Assembly: GCA_030248135.1 (NCBI GenBank)
Contig: JASANC010004900.1
Coordinates: forward strand, 1-64,000
Source: Theristus sp. LFF4_11
Taxonomy: Eukaryota; Nematoda; Chromadorea; Monhysterida; Xyalidae
Direction of reading: 5' to 3'
DNA: 64,000 nt
The position numbers and the translations under genes are program-made. Below the pieces are notes generated by a model. It did no database searches. It was given only the letters and a program-made list of their open reading frames with translations, and was not told where the DNA came from. Positions within the stretch are counted from its first letter, which is position 1. Each line of letters begins with the position of its first letter. Shown here in pieces: positions 10,687 to 23,625 of the stretch.

Positions 10687-13000
10687 TACACTTTTAAGGC
10701 TATGTTTAAGAAGTCTGCGAATGACATTGTGGTTGTGTCGACTTTGTACATCGTTTTTGACGCATGCATGGCCACAAGCAACCCCAAGCATATTTGTTAA
10801 AAACGAGTGCTGGCTGATGTTTCGCGGTGCCATTACCACCCGTCGGCGCACTGTATTTTTGAGACTGTCGACTAATTGAACCGGGGTCGCCGCGGTCTTC
10901 GCTTAACGGGCGAAACTGCAAAAACAGTGTCCAACCCTCGCGGTGTCAGTCCGCAGCCCACAAGGCAAAATACTGACATTTTGATTTGCTCAGACGATTC
11001 AAACTAATTGGCCTAGAGAACTGTTGACTTATTTCTACTTTGTACTTATCATTCATCACTAAAGTTGATTTACTATCGTCCTGTACTATTGGAACTCAAT
11101 TTTATTCACTGCTAATTTCACTAAAATTGAACTCACGTAATGTAATGTGAGATATAGGCAATATTTGGCACTGAAACCTTTAAAAGCGAAATTAGCAGTA
11201 ACAACTGTTTAATGATAAGGGGAAATTTGCAACAAAAAATGTCGACAAGTTCTTGCGTTTAAAACACAACATTGTTGACAGCTTGAATTTTTGTTCGCTA
11301 CAGGTTCGCAGAGTCATAAGCCATGCATGAAATGTTTTGAAACGTAAGAAACTGCACCGTTTGTTTTTCAGGAAACGGGGCTTTTGAATTTTGTTGCTCT
11401 AAAAACAAAGATACTGTAGTGCATTTTTACCGACTGTTCAAAGCAGAGAAGAAATGAAAAACATATCGAAATGGGAACAGAATAAAAATAAAACCAAAAT
11501 GTATATTCAATCAAACAGTATCAGAAAAAACGGCTCTGGATGATGCGACAAGAACAAGAATGATGAAGAATGAAAACACGAGTTCACCAAAAACTAGAAC
11601 GTAAATGACAAATGCAAATGGCATTTTGCGCACTCAATAGACGAATAAAGCGAAAAACAATACAGCAAACGCCAAGAAGCGCACGAAAGTACAAGCTTCG
11701 ACAAGTAATACGCTTGTTACGCGCAAAAAAGTGTGTAAGCAAAGCTACCACTTCTTCAGTGAGTGATTTTACATAATGTTGGTTCAACTTTGGCGTCAAT
11801 AAGATGCCGTGAAACCTGACTCATTTTTAGTGTTTTTACGGGCGCCGAAACACCGTTCAAGAAAAAGGCGCATTAAAACTTAGCCGATGGAAAATGCCAA
11901 AAAGAATGCAAGTACACATTGGGGTAGCGCGCGGAAAGAGAATTTCAAAGTCCAGTGCTACCGCGTTTTTATGGAGAGAAAGAGTTGTGTGGTGCTGCGG
12001 AGAAAGTGCACGGCTAGGAGAAAACCGAATTTTTGCGAAGGACAACCGATACAAGAGTCACTCACTTGTTTCCCGGCGAGACAATTGGCATTTCACTGTT
12101 CTGGCATTGTTCGAATAAATAAAGCCATTGATCGCTCACGTTTATTTATCGACAAACATTTGCAACTATACCAAAAAACAATTGGACTTACTGCTACAAT
12201 GTAAAAAAGGAAGTTCAGTCTGGGGTCGTCGTCGCCATGTGTATAGTCAGTAGTCACACTTGTATATACCGGTATACCGTATACTCTTTTTCTTTGAAAA
12301 TAAAAAAAAGTTTTGTTTCAAAAAGAAAAAACTTTATAACAATTTTTTCCTAAAATACAAAACAATGTGCAATAAGATCCCTGAAATCCCTCTAAGCTGA
12401 AGCACTTGCTGTTATCATAAAAATGTAATCTAACAAACGAGTTTGGAACAAAAGCTTTGGTGCAACCGGCTAACGACAAATTGTTGTGCCCTGGCTGGTG
12501 TTGACAAGACGATCTCTTGTCGGAAACTCACAGAAAATGTGACGTATAACCCTTTTCTGAACACCCTCTGTTTCCAATGGTTTCCAAGTCCCAAACCGTA
12601 ATCTTTTAATATTTTAGTTTCTTTTTGTTCAAATACGGTAATTCTGTCAAAACTCTCATTTCCAGTCCAAAAAAGTGAGCTCCGATGTTTTACACTAATG
12701 TTCGTGGTCCCACATTTGTTATCGACCTGATGTCAACATGCAGTAAAATCGCGCCAAGAACCAATACTGTATGGTAAAAATAAATCTGAAGCGCCATACA
12801 CAACGGTATGCAGACCTAGGCCACACAATGGTGGTGTCCAAAAAGACACGAAATGCCTGTGTAAAGTGAATTTATCAGGCATAGCAAAAAAGCGTTTTGC
12901 TTGTTTTAAAACGATGTCGCCATTTAGCATTTTCCGGCCACACAAAACGCGATGCACAATAAATCGGCGTCCACGGCTCTCTGCCATGTACTGTATATTT
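10687..13000. other. gene-free stretch
   Basis: No supported gene. Around 10875-10920 there is weak similarity to the 82-bp repeat at 278/504. Open frames at 11887-12204 have no family resemblance. Confidence 0.45.
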
Positions 13001-13055
13001 GGTCTTGGCGCGATCTAATTGCACAGCAACCACCGCGAAAAAGATCACATAAATG
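13001..13055 (+). repeat. GGTCTCGACACG dispersed repeat, copy 5
   Basis: Diverged copy, GGTCTTGGCGCGATCTAATT, preceded by CCATGTACTGTATATTT. Confidence 0.5.
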
Positions 13056-13267
13056 GTTGATGTATCGGAAATCTTCTAAACATCACTTTTCAAAAATATA
13101 TTTTGACGATCAAAAATAAAAATCAAATCTTCATAAGAACATGACATTCAATCAAAATGGAACTCCAACTCGAATATGGAGTGCGACCATGCTCCTAATT
13201 CTCGCACGCACGTGTGGTATGTTTCTTCAAACCCGTCAGATTTTTTTGGCATGCCGCATAACATGTG

Positions 13268-13412
13268 CATAGCACGTATGGTACAGTATAACGTGTGGCG
13301 TGATGTGTGGCATGAGATGTGGCGCAGCGCATGGCGTAACACGGTCGTGTATAACGTGTGGCAGGACGTGTGATGTCATGTAGTGTCAGTATTATGGAAT
13401 ACAACATGTGGC
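13268..13412 (+). repeat. degenerate tandem repeat (GTGTGGCGTGATG)
   Basis: About ten imperfect units of 11-13 bp around the words GTGTGGC, GATGTG and GCGTAAC. Not coding in any convincing frame. Confidence 0.55.
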
Positions 13413-16400
13413 GTAGTTTAAACAGTTCCCTAGTATTCGGCGTAACACACACCGCGCAGTTTACGCGGGAATTCGAATGTTCCTGTCTATTTAAAAAACA
13501 TAACATTCTTGGATAAAACCAAATTTCCATCAACTTTGCATTCAGTTTCCATCAATAAAAGAGCGCAAGGTGCTTTGAAAAAAATGTCGTAAAATCTTCA
13601 ACAACGCCCGTTCGCAAGCGCAAAACGACCAGTAGTTTTCGTCATTTTTCGCCATAACAAATCCATCGTCGACAGACAGACAGATCATCAGCTGACTCGG
13701 TGAGTGATAAACTGAACGCGCAACATGATAAGTTCACTGAATTTTTGGTTCTTATTTTCATTTTGTAAGAGTACCGAAATAGAAACCAAAGCGCCAGCGC
13801 TTCAACTGGAAAACAAGCCAAAAAGCGTTTGCGTAAAATTAGCGTCGTATTGTTTGTTTTTCTTCGGAAAAAATGCTGGAAAAAGCAGTATTATATGGTT
13901 TATTAGGGTGTTAAAAACGTAATATTTTATTTTTGACTCTCCAGATGTGTGCGTTTGGAGTTGCGCATAAGTGTTTCCGTTGGAAATATGGTTTTCACGC
14001 TTCAATACGTTATGTAAGAGGGTTTTCCAACATGAATATTACGGAGAAGTTTATGAAAATGAGGCATTTTTCATAAAAAGGTTCTGTTGTTTATGCGTTT
14101 CTGTGGGGAAACCGTAAAATAAACAGTTTGTGAGGGAAGAGGTCTCAGCTTTTGTGAACAACGCTTTACTCCAACGTTTAACTCTTGAAAGCTTTATGCA
14201 CATTTTCGCAATTTCACAACTCCCAATATATTGCTGGATTTCTAGCTCTCGCGCAACACATTTCAGCAGTACTCAATTTTTTGACAATTTTTAACGGTTT
14301 TGCAAAATTGACTTTTCAAAGTTTCAAAACTTTAACTAGCCAATCATACCTGTTTGCAATGGAAATTAACGTTTTCATTGATGACGTCGTCAGAATGAAA
14401 AATAAATTTCCAGAAAAACAGAAACATCACACGAGCTGACTGTAGCTTTTCGTTCCAATCAGCTGTTATTCTGAATGAAGATTGCACAGTGAAGATGAAA
14501 GAGACAACGGTAATGATGCCAGAAAACCGAATGTTCGTAAGAAACACGCAATAATGAGCTTGAAACGGCAAAGATCATATTAGAAACGAAAACTTTCGTG
14601 TATATCAAGATGAAAAAACATGTTGCAATGCAATATGGCACAAGCTTTACATATTGATGACAATCGAACAATCAATACGTAGAATGATAAAAACGGCTAA
14701 AAATAAAACCCAAAAAGAAACTTTCAAAAATGCATCTGAAGACGAGCTCTGATTGGTGCGAAAAAGAATCCAATATGATTTCGTCACAAAATCGTATGCT
14801 TACAGAGCGAGAGCACCAACAAAAATATGTTAGATTCAATTCCAATTGTACAAGTAATTTCTTTCCACCCCGTACAATGCAACACAAAGCAAAGCACTGT
14901 TTGTTGCGTTCCGCTTTGCTGCGTATTTCACTGGTCTGGTCACTCGCCGTTGAAGTATGGTCTCCGGCGAAGTTAGTGACAGCCGATGCTGGACATGGCA
15001 ACGGCATGAGAAGTGACGAGCAAAAATGAAACGCGCAGTGGGGCTTAGAATATGTGTGACGCTCATGATGCCCGGTCACATGGGACTGACCGTTGGACAC
15101 CGAATTGCATGCGTGTTGGCCATTAAGCAAATCAAATTATGATTCAGTAACGTTCACTATTTGGAAACGTCCTATACACAAGGAATGTAACGGGGTTCCG
15201 GACAACTTTGAAAATGATCCACTGAAATCGTTCCGCTGTTCGTCAACGTGCGTACATGTACAATATGATATGATTGATGTTTCGGCGAAGTTGCCTCAAT
15301 TAATGTTTGTAACGCTCCCAAAACGTTATTTATCATATGCGTTAACGTACGTTTGAATTAAAAATACATTGAATTTGAATTGAAACTTACAGTTGTAACA
15401 ATATCTTAAATTCGATATAACAAAAATTATGCAAGAACATAAATTATGCAAGAAGCAACAACAAGTAAGACAAATGGGATTAGTGTTCGATCGATTGCTA
15501 ATGCAAATGCTAATGATAGAACTACATGCTAATCCGGATAGATCTTGAAAGAAAACTCTGACCACGTCGGAGGCAAAAACTAAAAACGAGGAAAACAAGA
15601 CCAAGAAAAGAGCAAACTTCAGATACACAAAGTTTTAAGTGATGGGAATAGTAATGATGAACAGTGAATAGTGAATACCGTTTCCAAACAAAAGCATTAA
15701 ATACGATCCATCTCATGAAGCGCATTTTGTAAAATGTTTGAAAATTGTTTTCAGTAAAGACTAGTGAATGTAACTTGTCGTGTATTTCTTAGCAGACACG
15801 CAACAGCAAAAGAACAACTGCCATCTGTAAAAAACACAATTCCCGATTTTTTCCAGAAGAAACAACAACCAATATAGCAAAAAAGAGACTCGTCTCTTTG
15901 AAAATGCTTCCACGCAACTGTGACGTATGCACACGTTGATGTTACCATAGTTGCCACTCATGCGTGCGCTCTTTCAAACGTTGTCAAAAATATACCATAT
16001 GAACACGCGGCAAAAGATGACACAAAATTTGTAATTTACTTTGAACTTCTAAAAAAACCAGCACACCAGTACACCACACGATGGGGGAACCATTCATACA
16101 AAGCGTTATACGCAAATACTATCACTGTGTAGCAGGCGAAATAATGGCAAATGATGTATTTTATACTACATACATGTGGATGCAAAGTAATATAATGCGT
16201 ATCATACAATATACCGCCCACGCGCGCCCATCTGATATTATACATGTCCAAGTTGAAAAGCATGTATGAGTGGACATACGGTCTGGTAGCATTCAATCTT
16301 CAAAAGACGTCGAAATACAAAACCTTGAGGCGAGACAAAGTTATCGGAGGCATGTAAGCATGAACATATATATTCAAGTGAAAACATACATATACCCTTG

Positions 16401-16962
16401 TCAGAGTGACATATTTCTTGAGGACGAAGAAATCTCAGCTGATCTGGATTTTTGTCAACGAATATAATTCAATACTTCCTCTTGTGTCGCATACATGCAT
16501 GCACACATATGTACACATGTACCAATGTATGACAGTATTGGCGCGTGTATATATTATTAGACGTGTTTGCGGCTGTCATTGAACTGCCGCGGAAAGAAAT
16601 ATGTATTTTTCAGAATACACACATTACGCCAATTGTAGCCAATTACAAAAATTCGTAGATTGTGCAGAGAGAAGGTCCGAAAGAAACGGCAGAAAACGTA
16701 TGGCACCAAGAAGTGTCGACATAATGCGCACAGAGGAAAATATTGAGCAACAAAAAGTTCTCCCCAGTATACACCTCTCGTCGTTGTGTGTTTCGCTCTT
16801 TTTCTCTGGCTTGACGCCGGCCAGCTGTATAGCGCTGGGGGCACAATTCCGTGCTACACTCAGAGAGAGTTAACGGGCGAAGGCAAAAATAAGTTCGCAA
16901 CACACACAAAGCAAAACGCAAAACTGCCATGTGCAAGTGTGTATGGTATATATTTCTGTACA

Positions 16963-16986
16963 TGCGACGACGACGACGACGACGAC
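16963..16986 (+). repeat. GAC microsatellite
   Basis: Roughly eight GAC units in a row. Confidence 0.85.
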
Positions 16987-17600
16987 AGAACACTTGTGAA
17001 TGAAACTATACATAACGCGAGTAGCGGACTCTTATTGGGTTTTTGCAATTTCGGTTCATGGTAGAAGTCTGCCAGGAAGATATAGTTAAACGTTGAATTT
17101 CATAACGGTTGCAAGTATGAAATGCTCCATTTCTTGTTCCATCGCTATAGTTCACCGCATACCCATGATGGTACATGTGCACACATGTGCGATTGTGTGT
17201 CTTACGGCCGTTATAGTTTTGGAGCTAGAGACGGCGTCATATTGCGGTTTGGAAGCGAAAAACAACAACAACCACGCAGCAGATATAGAGTCCGCGTGTA
17301 GGGAAGCCCGTTAGCTAATATATAAGCATGCAAGCACACACAACAACAGCGCATTCAGGCTTTGTGCACGGCGCAAGTATTGATTCGCAATATTTTTCTG
17401 TTCGCGTGCTCATGCGCATGCTTTCGCGTATATACACGTACATGTACATATGTGTGTACAGTTTGCATGCATGGCGTCTGCATGACATACTGCATTGAAT
17501 TTTGGGGCACTGACCAAAAAAAATTCCCCATAGAAAAACTGACCGATCTGCTGCGCCGTGTAGCAGCGCTTAATAAAAAGAGTTCGACACGTGATGTCAA

Positions 17601-17800
17601 CTACAGTTGGTTTCTTTAAACCTGTCATTTTTTATCAAAAAATACGAAAGAACGGGTTTGATAAGGACACATTTCATCTCAAATGGGGTTCAATGAATAC
17701 CCCGACCAAAGCTGATTTTGGTTCATTCTTTTTTAATTCATTATTTCACGAGCTCTGTATTTTGGTAAAAAGTTGACTGGTTTAAAGAAATCCACTGCAG
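17601..17800. mobile_element. CTACAGT/CTGCAG TIR element (200 bp)
   Basis: Inverted ends of about 45 bp at roughly 80% identity. The left arm starts CTACAGTTGGTTTCTTTAAA and the right arm ends TTTAAAGAAATCCACTGCAG. The interior is AT-rich and non-coding. Only one copy was seen in this window. Confidence 0.7.
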
Positions 17801-20082
17801 TATACATGCACCAGTATACCAATGGTAACTCGAGCTGCTAATATCTCTTTTTTGCTCTGCGGCTCAAAGCGTCTACAGCTCTGAAAAAAAGCTTGTTTCT
17901 TGCTTGATACGGCAGACACAGCAGGATCCCAAGTTTCAATTGCCGTATGTCAGAGCGAATTTGCAATGCCGCGTCAAACATGCCATTGATTTTCTATTTA
18001 TGCGCGTATTGAGCAGCAGACACTTAAAATATTTATGGAAGCTCCAAATCTGACATGTTAAGACTTTGTGTTATTCATTTTTTCAACCTGGAACAGTGTA
18101 TCAGCCCTGAGTGTATGAGAAGGACTCCAAAAACGATTTCTTGAACCGCCAACCTTTCTCCCTCCCTGGAAATCATGTTGCAGTTCTGACGCCCAAGCCA
18201 ACCGTGTATGTATAATAGTATGCACGTGTGCGTCTGTGTGCGTCACATGGTTACCGCTTTTGGCGCTTCATAGTGTGTATGTGGAGTTCTCAAGTTTGTT
18301 TCGGGGATACAGTGTGTGGCGAGTTGGAAAATGTTGCTTGCCAGGTAGTTTATTTTGCGCGAAAAGTCTGTTTTGCGCACGTGGATATATACAATGTACT
18401 GGAGAACAAACAACTCGTGATATCAAGCTGGCACTTTTGCTGTGGTGCGTGCATGGTTTATATGGGATTCTTTTTGGCGCTCGCTGTATGCGACACGACA
18501 GGTGAGCAAAGTTCGCAAGCAGCAGCAACGCCGCAGGGTGGCTAGCAGTCAGGTTTGCTGATGCTTCAGAGTAAAATACAAACATTTTCCCCGGACGAAA
18601 CTTGTTTCAGTTGTGCACTCAAACAAAAGGACTGACCAAAAATTGTTGAAAACACTGACCAAGACCTGATCAGCGGTCAGAAACCAAACTGCTGCCCATG
18701 TTGGTCAATCAAAATCGTATCAGTCACTATCTTGACCAACTTGGTTCGTTGTTATCAAGTGTGCCTGATCACGCTGGTGCACGTTGGACGATGGCGACAA
18801 AGTGACGCCACCTGACGTTTTAGCTGGCGATTCTTATTTTATCGCACTTTTACATAACATCTCCTTTATAACGGCGGTGTTTTCATAACATTGACTTGTT
18901 TGCTGCAACTTTTGTGTTTTTTTCTGTTGAAGCCACCCTGCAAACTGGTATTTGGATACATAAATCAACATAAACGCGCCGACAGTAACCATGCATCACG
19001 TTCACGTGCACAGAAACGTACACACAAACACGCCATCATGCAAAATTACTTCACGTCGACAAATAATGACGTAAGGTAAAAAAGCTATAATAGAGAGCCC
19101 ACATCAGAAAAATAAGCGGAGAAAGCACGTGTGCATGTGTTTGTTTTGTAAATGGCGTCGTATTTGACATGACAGCCGGCATTGTGCGTTTTTTTTGTTT
19201 TGTATCGAATGCCCAATGAATGTGTAATGTGACGTCCAAAATTGACATTGTCGAAGTGTGTATAAGTTGTTTTGGGCACCATGTGTTCTGTGAAGTCAAG
19301 GCTTTTTTCAAACGCTACACGCAATTTCTGTGTGACACTTTTTTGCTTTAATAAATACAATGTTGCTTTTTGCTGCCAGTTTTCGGCTACGAAATATCGA
19401 AGGTTATCCTGAATTCCGGAATAGATGACCCAACTGGGAAGACGTTGAGGGCAAATTGTGAGGACAATGGAACTTCAGAGGGAATACCAAGAATGATTTC
19501 GTTTTTTATTTATTTTTATTTCACATGACACGAAAAAAAATCAAAAAAAAACGAAATGAACACGCAAGGCATGATCCGCACATAAGAATGACATCGCAAG
19601 AATATGACCGTAAAACGGATTTTATTTTTGTTGCCACACACAACCCACTTCAGAAATGAGTTCGATTTTTCAGTGTAACAACTTTGAGAACTGAATCTGT
19701 TGCAGACAAAGATGTTGGTCGTTTGTTTTTATGTGCACCCTATTTCACTGCACACATAAAACGAAAAGGAACGAAATGTTGATATTTGTGTTGTATTTGC
19801 ACAACCTGTCGCAAATTCGGCAACGCACTCTGTGCATAGAACGCTGCAAACTATCATAGTGGAAGCTAGCAGGTTTGTATACCTCCTAACACTTGAGAAT
19901 CCATTGTGTTCAGCATCAACGCAGCTGTTCAACACGCCACAACTTTTTCAAGAGGCGTTTTCAAAAATGGCACAATTTTTGGATTTCCGTCCGCAGATTC
20001 CGGCCGTCCAATAGACAAAACGAAAACAGCGCATCCGTAGCTTTGAGGCAGCACAAGTTCCAGAAAGCCCAGAAAAGCATTT
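17801..20082. other. gene-free stretch upstream of SMYD4
   Basis: No gene supported. I looked here for exons encoding the TPR repeats found at the N-terminus of vertebrate SMYD4 and saw none. Confidence 0.45.
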
Positions 20083-20101
20083 CGCTTTTATCGTCCTTCA
20101 G
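20083..20101 (+). promoter_or_regulatory. splice-acceptor-like site just before the SMYD4 start codon
   Basis: A pyrimidine-rich run ending TCGTCCTTCAG stands 7 nt before the ATG at 20109. This could be the 3' end of a 5'UTR intron or a spliced-leader acceptor. Similar sites precede three other start codons in this window. Confidence 0.5.
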
Positions 20102-20108
20102 TAACATC

Positions 20109-23100
20109 ATGACCGAACCAGCTCAACTGTTCGATGGGCCGAATGCAAATGTTCTCAATGTTTCGGCGGCGGTTTCCGTCGTGGACAACGACGAAATGGG
20201 GCGCCATCTTGTCGCGCAGTCAGTGATTCGGCCGGGTGCGTTGCTGATCGAAGAGTTGCCGTATGCGTCCATTGTTGACGAGCGCCTGCTACGGTCGTTC
20301 TGCGACTACTGTCTGCAGTTGATTCCGTTTGACAGAGCGCGACACAACTGTGAACGCTGCGACGCGGAGGTGTGAAATGAAGCTTGCTGAAACTTGGCAA
20401 GTTTGTCAAGCAGTTGATTGGCTGTATATGTATTTGAATTTCGACAACGTACTGGCAATTCGTGGAATGCAATACGTTTTTAGTGGTGTCGTGTGATTCG
20501 AACTTACAGCAAGTCACACTGCGAAAAGCTGATTATACCCCCTTCGACGTACAGTGGAACGCCATGCTTTATGCCTGCGAACATGCTTTGCTACACATGC
20601 TCACAGTTGACCTACTGTTCGACTGCGTGTCTATCGAGCGCCCGCTGCGCCTACCACCAATGGGAGTGTGGCGGCGTGTACCCGTTGCTGTCGAGCACCC
20701 AACTGAACATGTACAGTCTACTGTTGGCCGTGCGCATCTTCGTGCAGACGCCAGTCGATTCGTTGATCGAGTGCTGTCAACTGAGCGACGATGACCAGCC
20801 AGTGGCGCCTGTGACCCTGCGAACGTCGACCGATTTCCACAGATCGCTGCTCTGCTTAACGAGCGACCAGGAGCACATCACCGACGACGAACGCACTGGT
20901 CGGCCTCGTGGTGTTCCCGTTTCGTTTGGCACATGTGTATTATCGATTTTTTTTAGAATAAACGGGACCAAAATAAAAGATCATACGGTAAAATGGCTTC
21001 CACGAGAAGTTTATAAAACTAAAGAAATCAAAAAAAAACTAAGAAAAAGAATGGTGGAACTGACTTTTGCGAAAGCGACTCTACACCATCTACAACAAGT
21101 TCACCAGATAAACAAATTCCACACACCCCCGAATAGCATAAAAAGAGAATCGTAAAACCAAAGGAATAAATATACTGTGCAGCCAACAAAAGAGCAAACA
21201 CAAAACTATAAAAAAGGGCTGCCGAAAGTGGCCGGCGCCATCGCGGACATGCTGGTGCGCAATGGGTTTCTGCAGTCTGACAGTTGGGCAAAGTTCGACA
21301 TGAATGTCGACCAACGGACGCAGCTGTGCCGGTCGACGTTGACACGCATTTTCCATCGACTCAGTCGAAATAATCAGGTTCTGATAGAAATTCGGTGTTC
21401 AGTATGGCTGAATAAATAAGGCTGTCCATCAAGGCAGGATCAGTCGCAGACTAGAAGTTCTCTTTTTCAAAAAATGCCAACATAATTCCTAATTATACGT
21501 GCAAGGAGAAAGAATAGCACGAATCCATTAGTTTAAAAACGCGTCAAATTTGGCACACAATTCGGTTTCTGAACGTCTTTTTTCTTTCATTCAACTTCGC
21601 GCGCTCCGTGCACCATGAAAAAAACTGCCATGTTTAATCGGCCATTCCGTAAAACTAAGATTAAAAAATTTCTTGGTAAAAGCAGGAATTGCTGAAAAAG
21701 TTTTTCGTTTAAAAGGTTTAATGAACGCACGCCGTTTAAATGCATTTTGAGCAGAAAATTGGGTTTTTCGATTTTTTAAATACCGTAAAGTCTTGCATAT
21801 AAGGTCTCCTTATATAAATTTGAAAATCAAAAATTTCTGAAAAAAGTGGAATTTTGTGCGACAACCTTATAAGTGGGAGGAGGTCTTATAAAGCGAAGAT
21901 CGGGAATTTCGGGCCTTATAAACGAGGTGGCATTTTGACCAAGTCAAAAATTTGAATTTTTTGGTTTCCCGCCGTGTGACACTCCGCCCACTTTTGGGTG
22001 GGGGTCTTATAAGTGGGAGGAACCTTATATGCAAGACTTTACGGTACTGTGTTGTTCTTTCTGTTCGAAGTTTCAAAGCACCTGAACAGGGCATCTGGGA
22101 GCACCGTACTATTGAGGATCCAGTTCTCGCTGCGGCCGTTGAAAAGGCCGAATCGTTGAAGGCAACTGCGATGTTTCCGACGGCGGTGCTGTTGAATCAC
22201 GGCTGCTTGCCAAACGTTCATATGGTGTTCTTGGAGCGGGGCCGAGTTCAGGTTGGAAATTGGGGCAAAAGGGCAAAAACATACAGCAATTAGAATGTTG
22301 TAGTGTTCGTTGCAACAAAAAGTTCGCAGTTTATGGTGGCAGTACGCACGCCACGATACCACCTACGTTTACTGTATGTACAGTAGCTCATCGGGTGTGC
22401 AACGGACTCCCCAGGCAGAGTCCTGCCAAAAAAACGTGTTTAAAAAAAACGCAAGTGAAAATTTGCAGCTGCGCGCGATTCGCCGCATCGAGCCGGGCGA
22501 GCCGCTGGCGCACTCGTACGGCATGAAAATGGGCGAAATGACACGCGAGCGCCGACAGACGGCGCTGCTGACGAACTACTACTTCCGGTGCACGTGCGCC
22601 GCCTGTAGCAGCGCCGCATATTTGCTGATCGAAACGGAAATGAACGCTCTGAAGTGCCCGCAATGCGCGACGACGATCTCGCACGAGCTCGCCTATGAGT
22701 GCGGTCGGTGCAAACGAGCGTACGACGCGGTGGCTGGCCGCACCACGGACGAACTGCGCAGTTGGACTGAGACGTTGAGACGCTGCGAATCGGAGCTGCG
22801 CTTTCATGGGGTGCCGATTGCGTACACCGCCGCGCAGTTGGTGGAACGCCTGGAGCAATTCGAGCGATGCTGTCACGAGAACAACAAACTGGTGAATGAG
22901 CTGCGACTGGTGACCGTGCAGCTGCTGCTTGAGCTGGGTTGGTTAGGTTAGGTCAGAATGATGAATGAGAATTCGCTGATTCGTGCGCCGATATTGCTTC
23001 TACCAATGCGCATTTCACTCCAACACATTATAACAATAGAACGCTGTAAAAACCAGAATGGGGAACCACATTTGTTTGTAAATGAACAACGGTCACAACA

Positions 23101-23569
23101 AGAAAGGCAAAGTTTGGAGCTCGACAATGTTTTGTTGCAGTGGTCCCTGCTGTTTTTTTTCAGTAAGAGCCAGCTAAACCTCAATTTTCAGGTTCATCTG
23201 TCAAAGCTTTTCTGCTTTTACGCAAAATCAGTAATTTTCAATAATGGCTGGTTCACTTTCCATTCGCAAATTGGCCAATCATATGCGTGCAGCTGCGATT
23301 CTCCCTATTCTACAGACTCCGCCTCTACAGCGCAGCCAATCGCGATGCGTCTATTGAAGACGACGAAACGTCTGTTTGGGGCGGAGACTCGGCGCACCGG
23401 TCACGCGATGTCGCTGCTGTCGCGCTGTTATGCATCCACCGGTCATGAGATGTATTTCGTCACAACGGCAGCCATGATCCGAATCTACACTTGCCACTTG
23501 GGTCCACATTTCCTCGAGAACATGCCCCCATGCACCGCCTCGTCAGCGCAACTGGCTGCCTGTGATTGA
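20109..23569 (+). CDS. SMYD4: SMYD4-like SET and MYND domain protein
   Basis: Putative lysine methyltransferase of the SMYD family. Model exons: 20109-20371, 20510-20910 (20555 is an alternative start), 21229-21377, 22090-22251, 22469-22937, 23316-23569; about 565 aa, phases consistent. Exon 1 carries the split SET start (DGPNANVL, then MGRHLVAQSVIRPGALLIEE). Exon 2 has the MYND zinc finger (CYTCSQLTYCSTACLSSARC, YHQWEC). Exon 4 has the SET core LLNHGCLPN. Exon 5 has the SYG motif and post-SET CTCAAC plus two further Cys pairs. Exon 6 is a helical tail containing RRTGHAMSLLSRCY, matching the SMYD4 C-terminus. The opening block resembles SMYD4 more than other SMYDs, but the TPR region of vertebrate SMYD4 (about 800 aa) is absent. 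Introns 2 and 3 hold transposon copies. The exon 1/2 junction and exon 6 start are the weakest points. Confidence 0.85.
20948..20990 (-). mobile_element. solo terminus of a TA-CCGTA element in SMYD4 intron 2
   Basis: Reads CGGGACCAAAATAAAAGATC then ATACGG and TA, the inverse of 3811-3842. Confidence 0.5.
21408..21652 (+). repeat. ~250-bp dispersed repeat (family A), copy 2
   Basis: Lies inside SMYD4 intron 3 and aligns along its length with 2418-2693 (see that entry). Ends GGCCATTCCGTAA. Confidence 0.75.
21783..22044. mobile_element. CCGTAAAGTC MITE, complete (262 bp), in SMYD4 intron 3
   Basis: Perfect inverted ends of over 20 bp: CCGTAAAGTCTTGCATATAA on the left and TTATATGCAAGACTTTACGG on the right. 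Both are bordered by TA (21781-21782 and 22045-22046). The interior has several internal CTTATAAGTGGGAGG-like words. It ends about 45 bp before exon 4, so it supplies part of the intron's 3' region. A partial copy is at 5188-5330. Confidence 0.92.
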
Positions 23570-23625
23570 CTGATTGATTGATTTGGCTTATTGATTGATT
23601 GTTGATGACTTTATGGGCTAGTTAT
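23565..23625 (+). repeat. TGATT-rich simple sequence at the SMYD4 stop
   Basis: Irregular repeats of TGATTGAT overlap and follow the stop codon, then fade into AT-rich 3'UTR-like sequence. No AATAAA signal is evident close by. Confidence 0.6.

Larger units (their letters stand above)
13056..17600. other. gene-free stretch with simple repeats
   Basis: No supported gene. It contains a degenerate tandem GTGTGGCGTGATG array (13268-13412), alternating purine-pyrimidine tracts (16490-16560 and 17425-17475, TACATGTACATATGTGTG-like) and a GAC microsatellite (16963-16986). Confidence 0.5.

Noticed and set aside
22388..22876. 162-codon - strand frame
   Set aside because: Shadow of SMYD4 exon 5; the + strand translation contains the post-SET cysteines.
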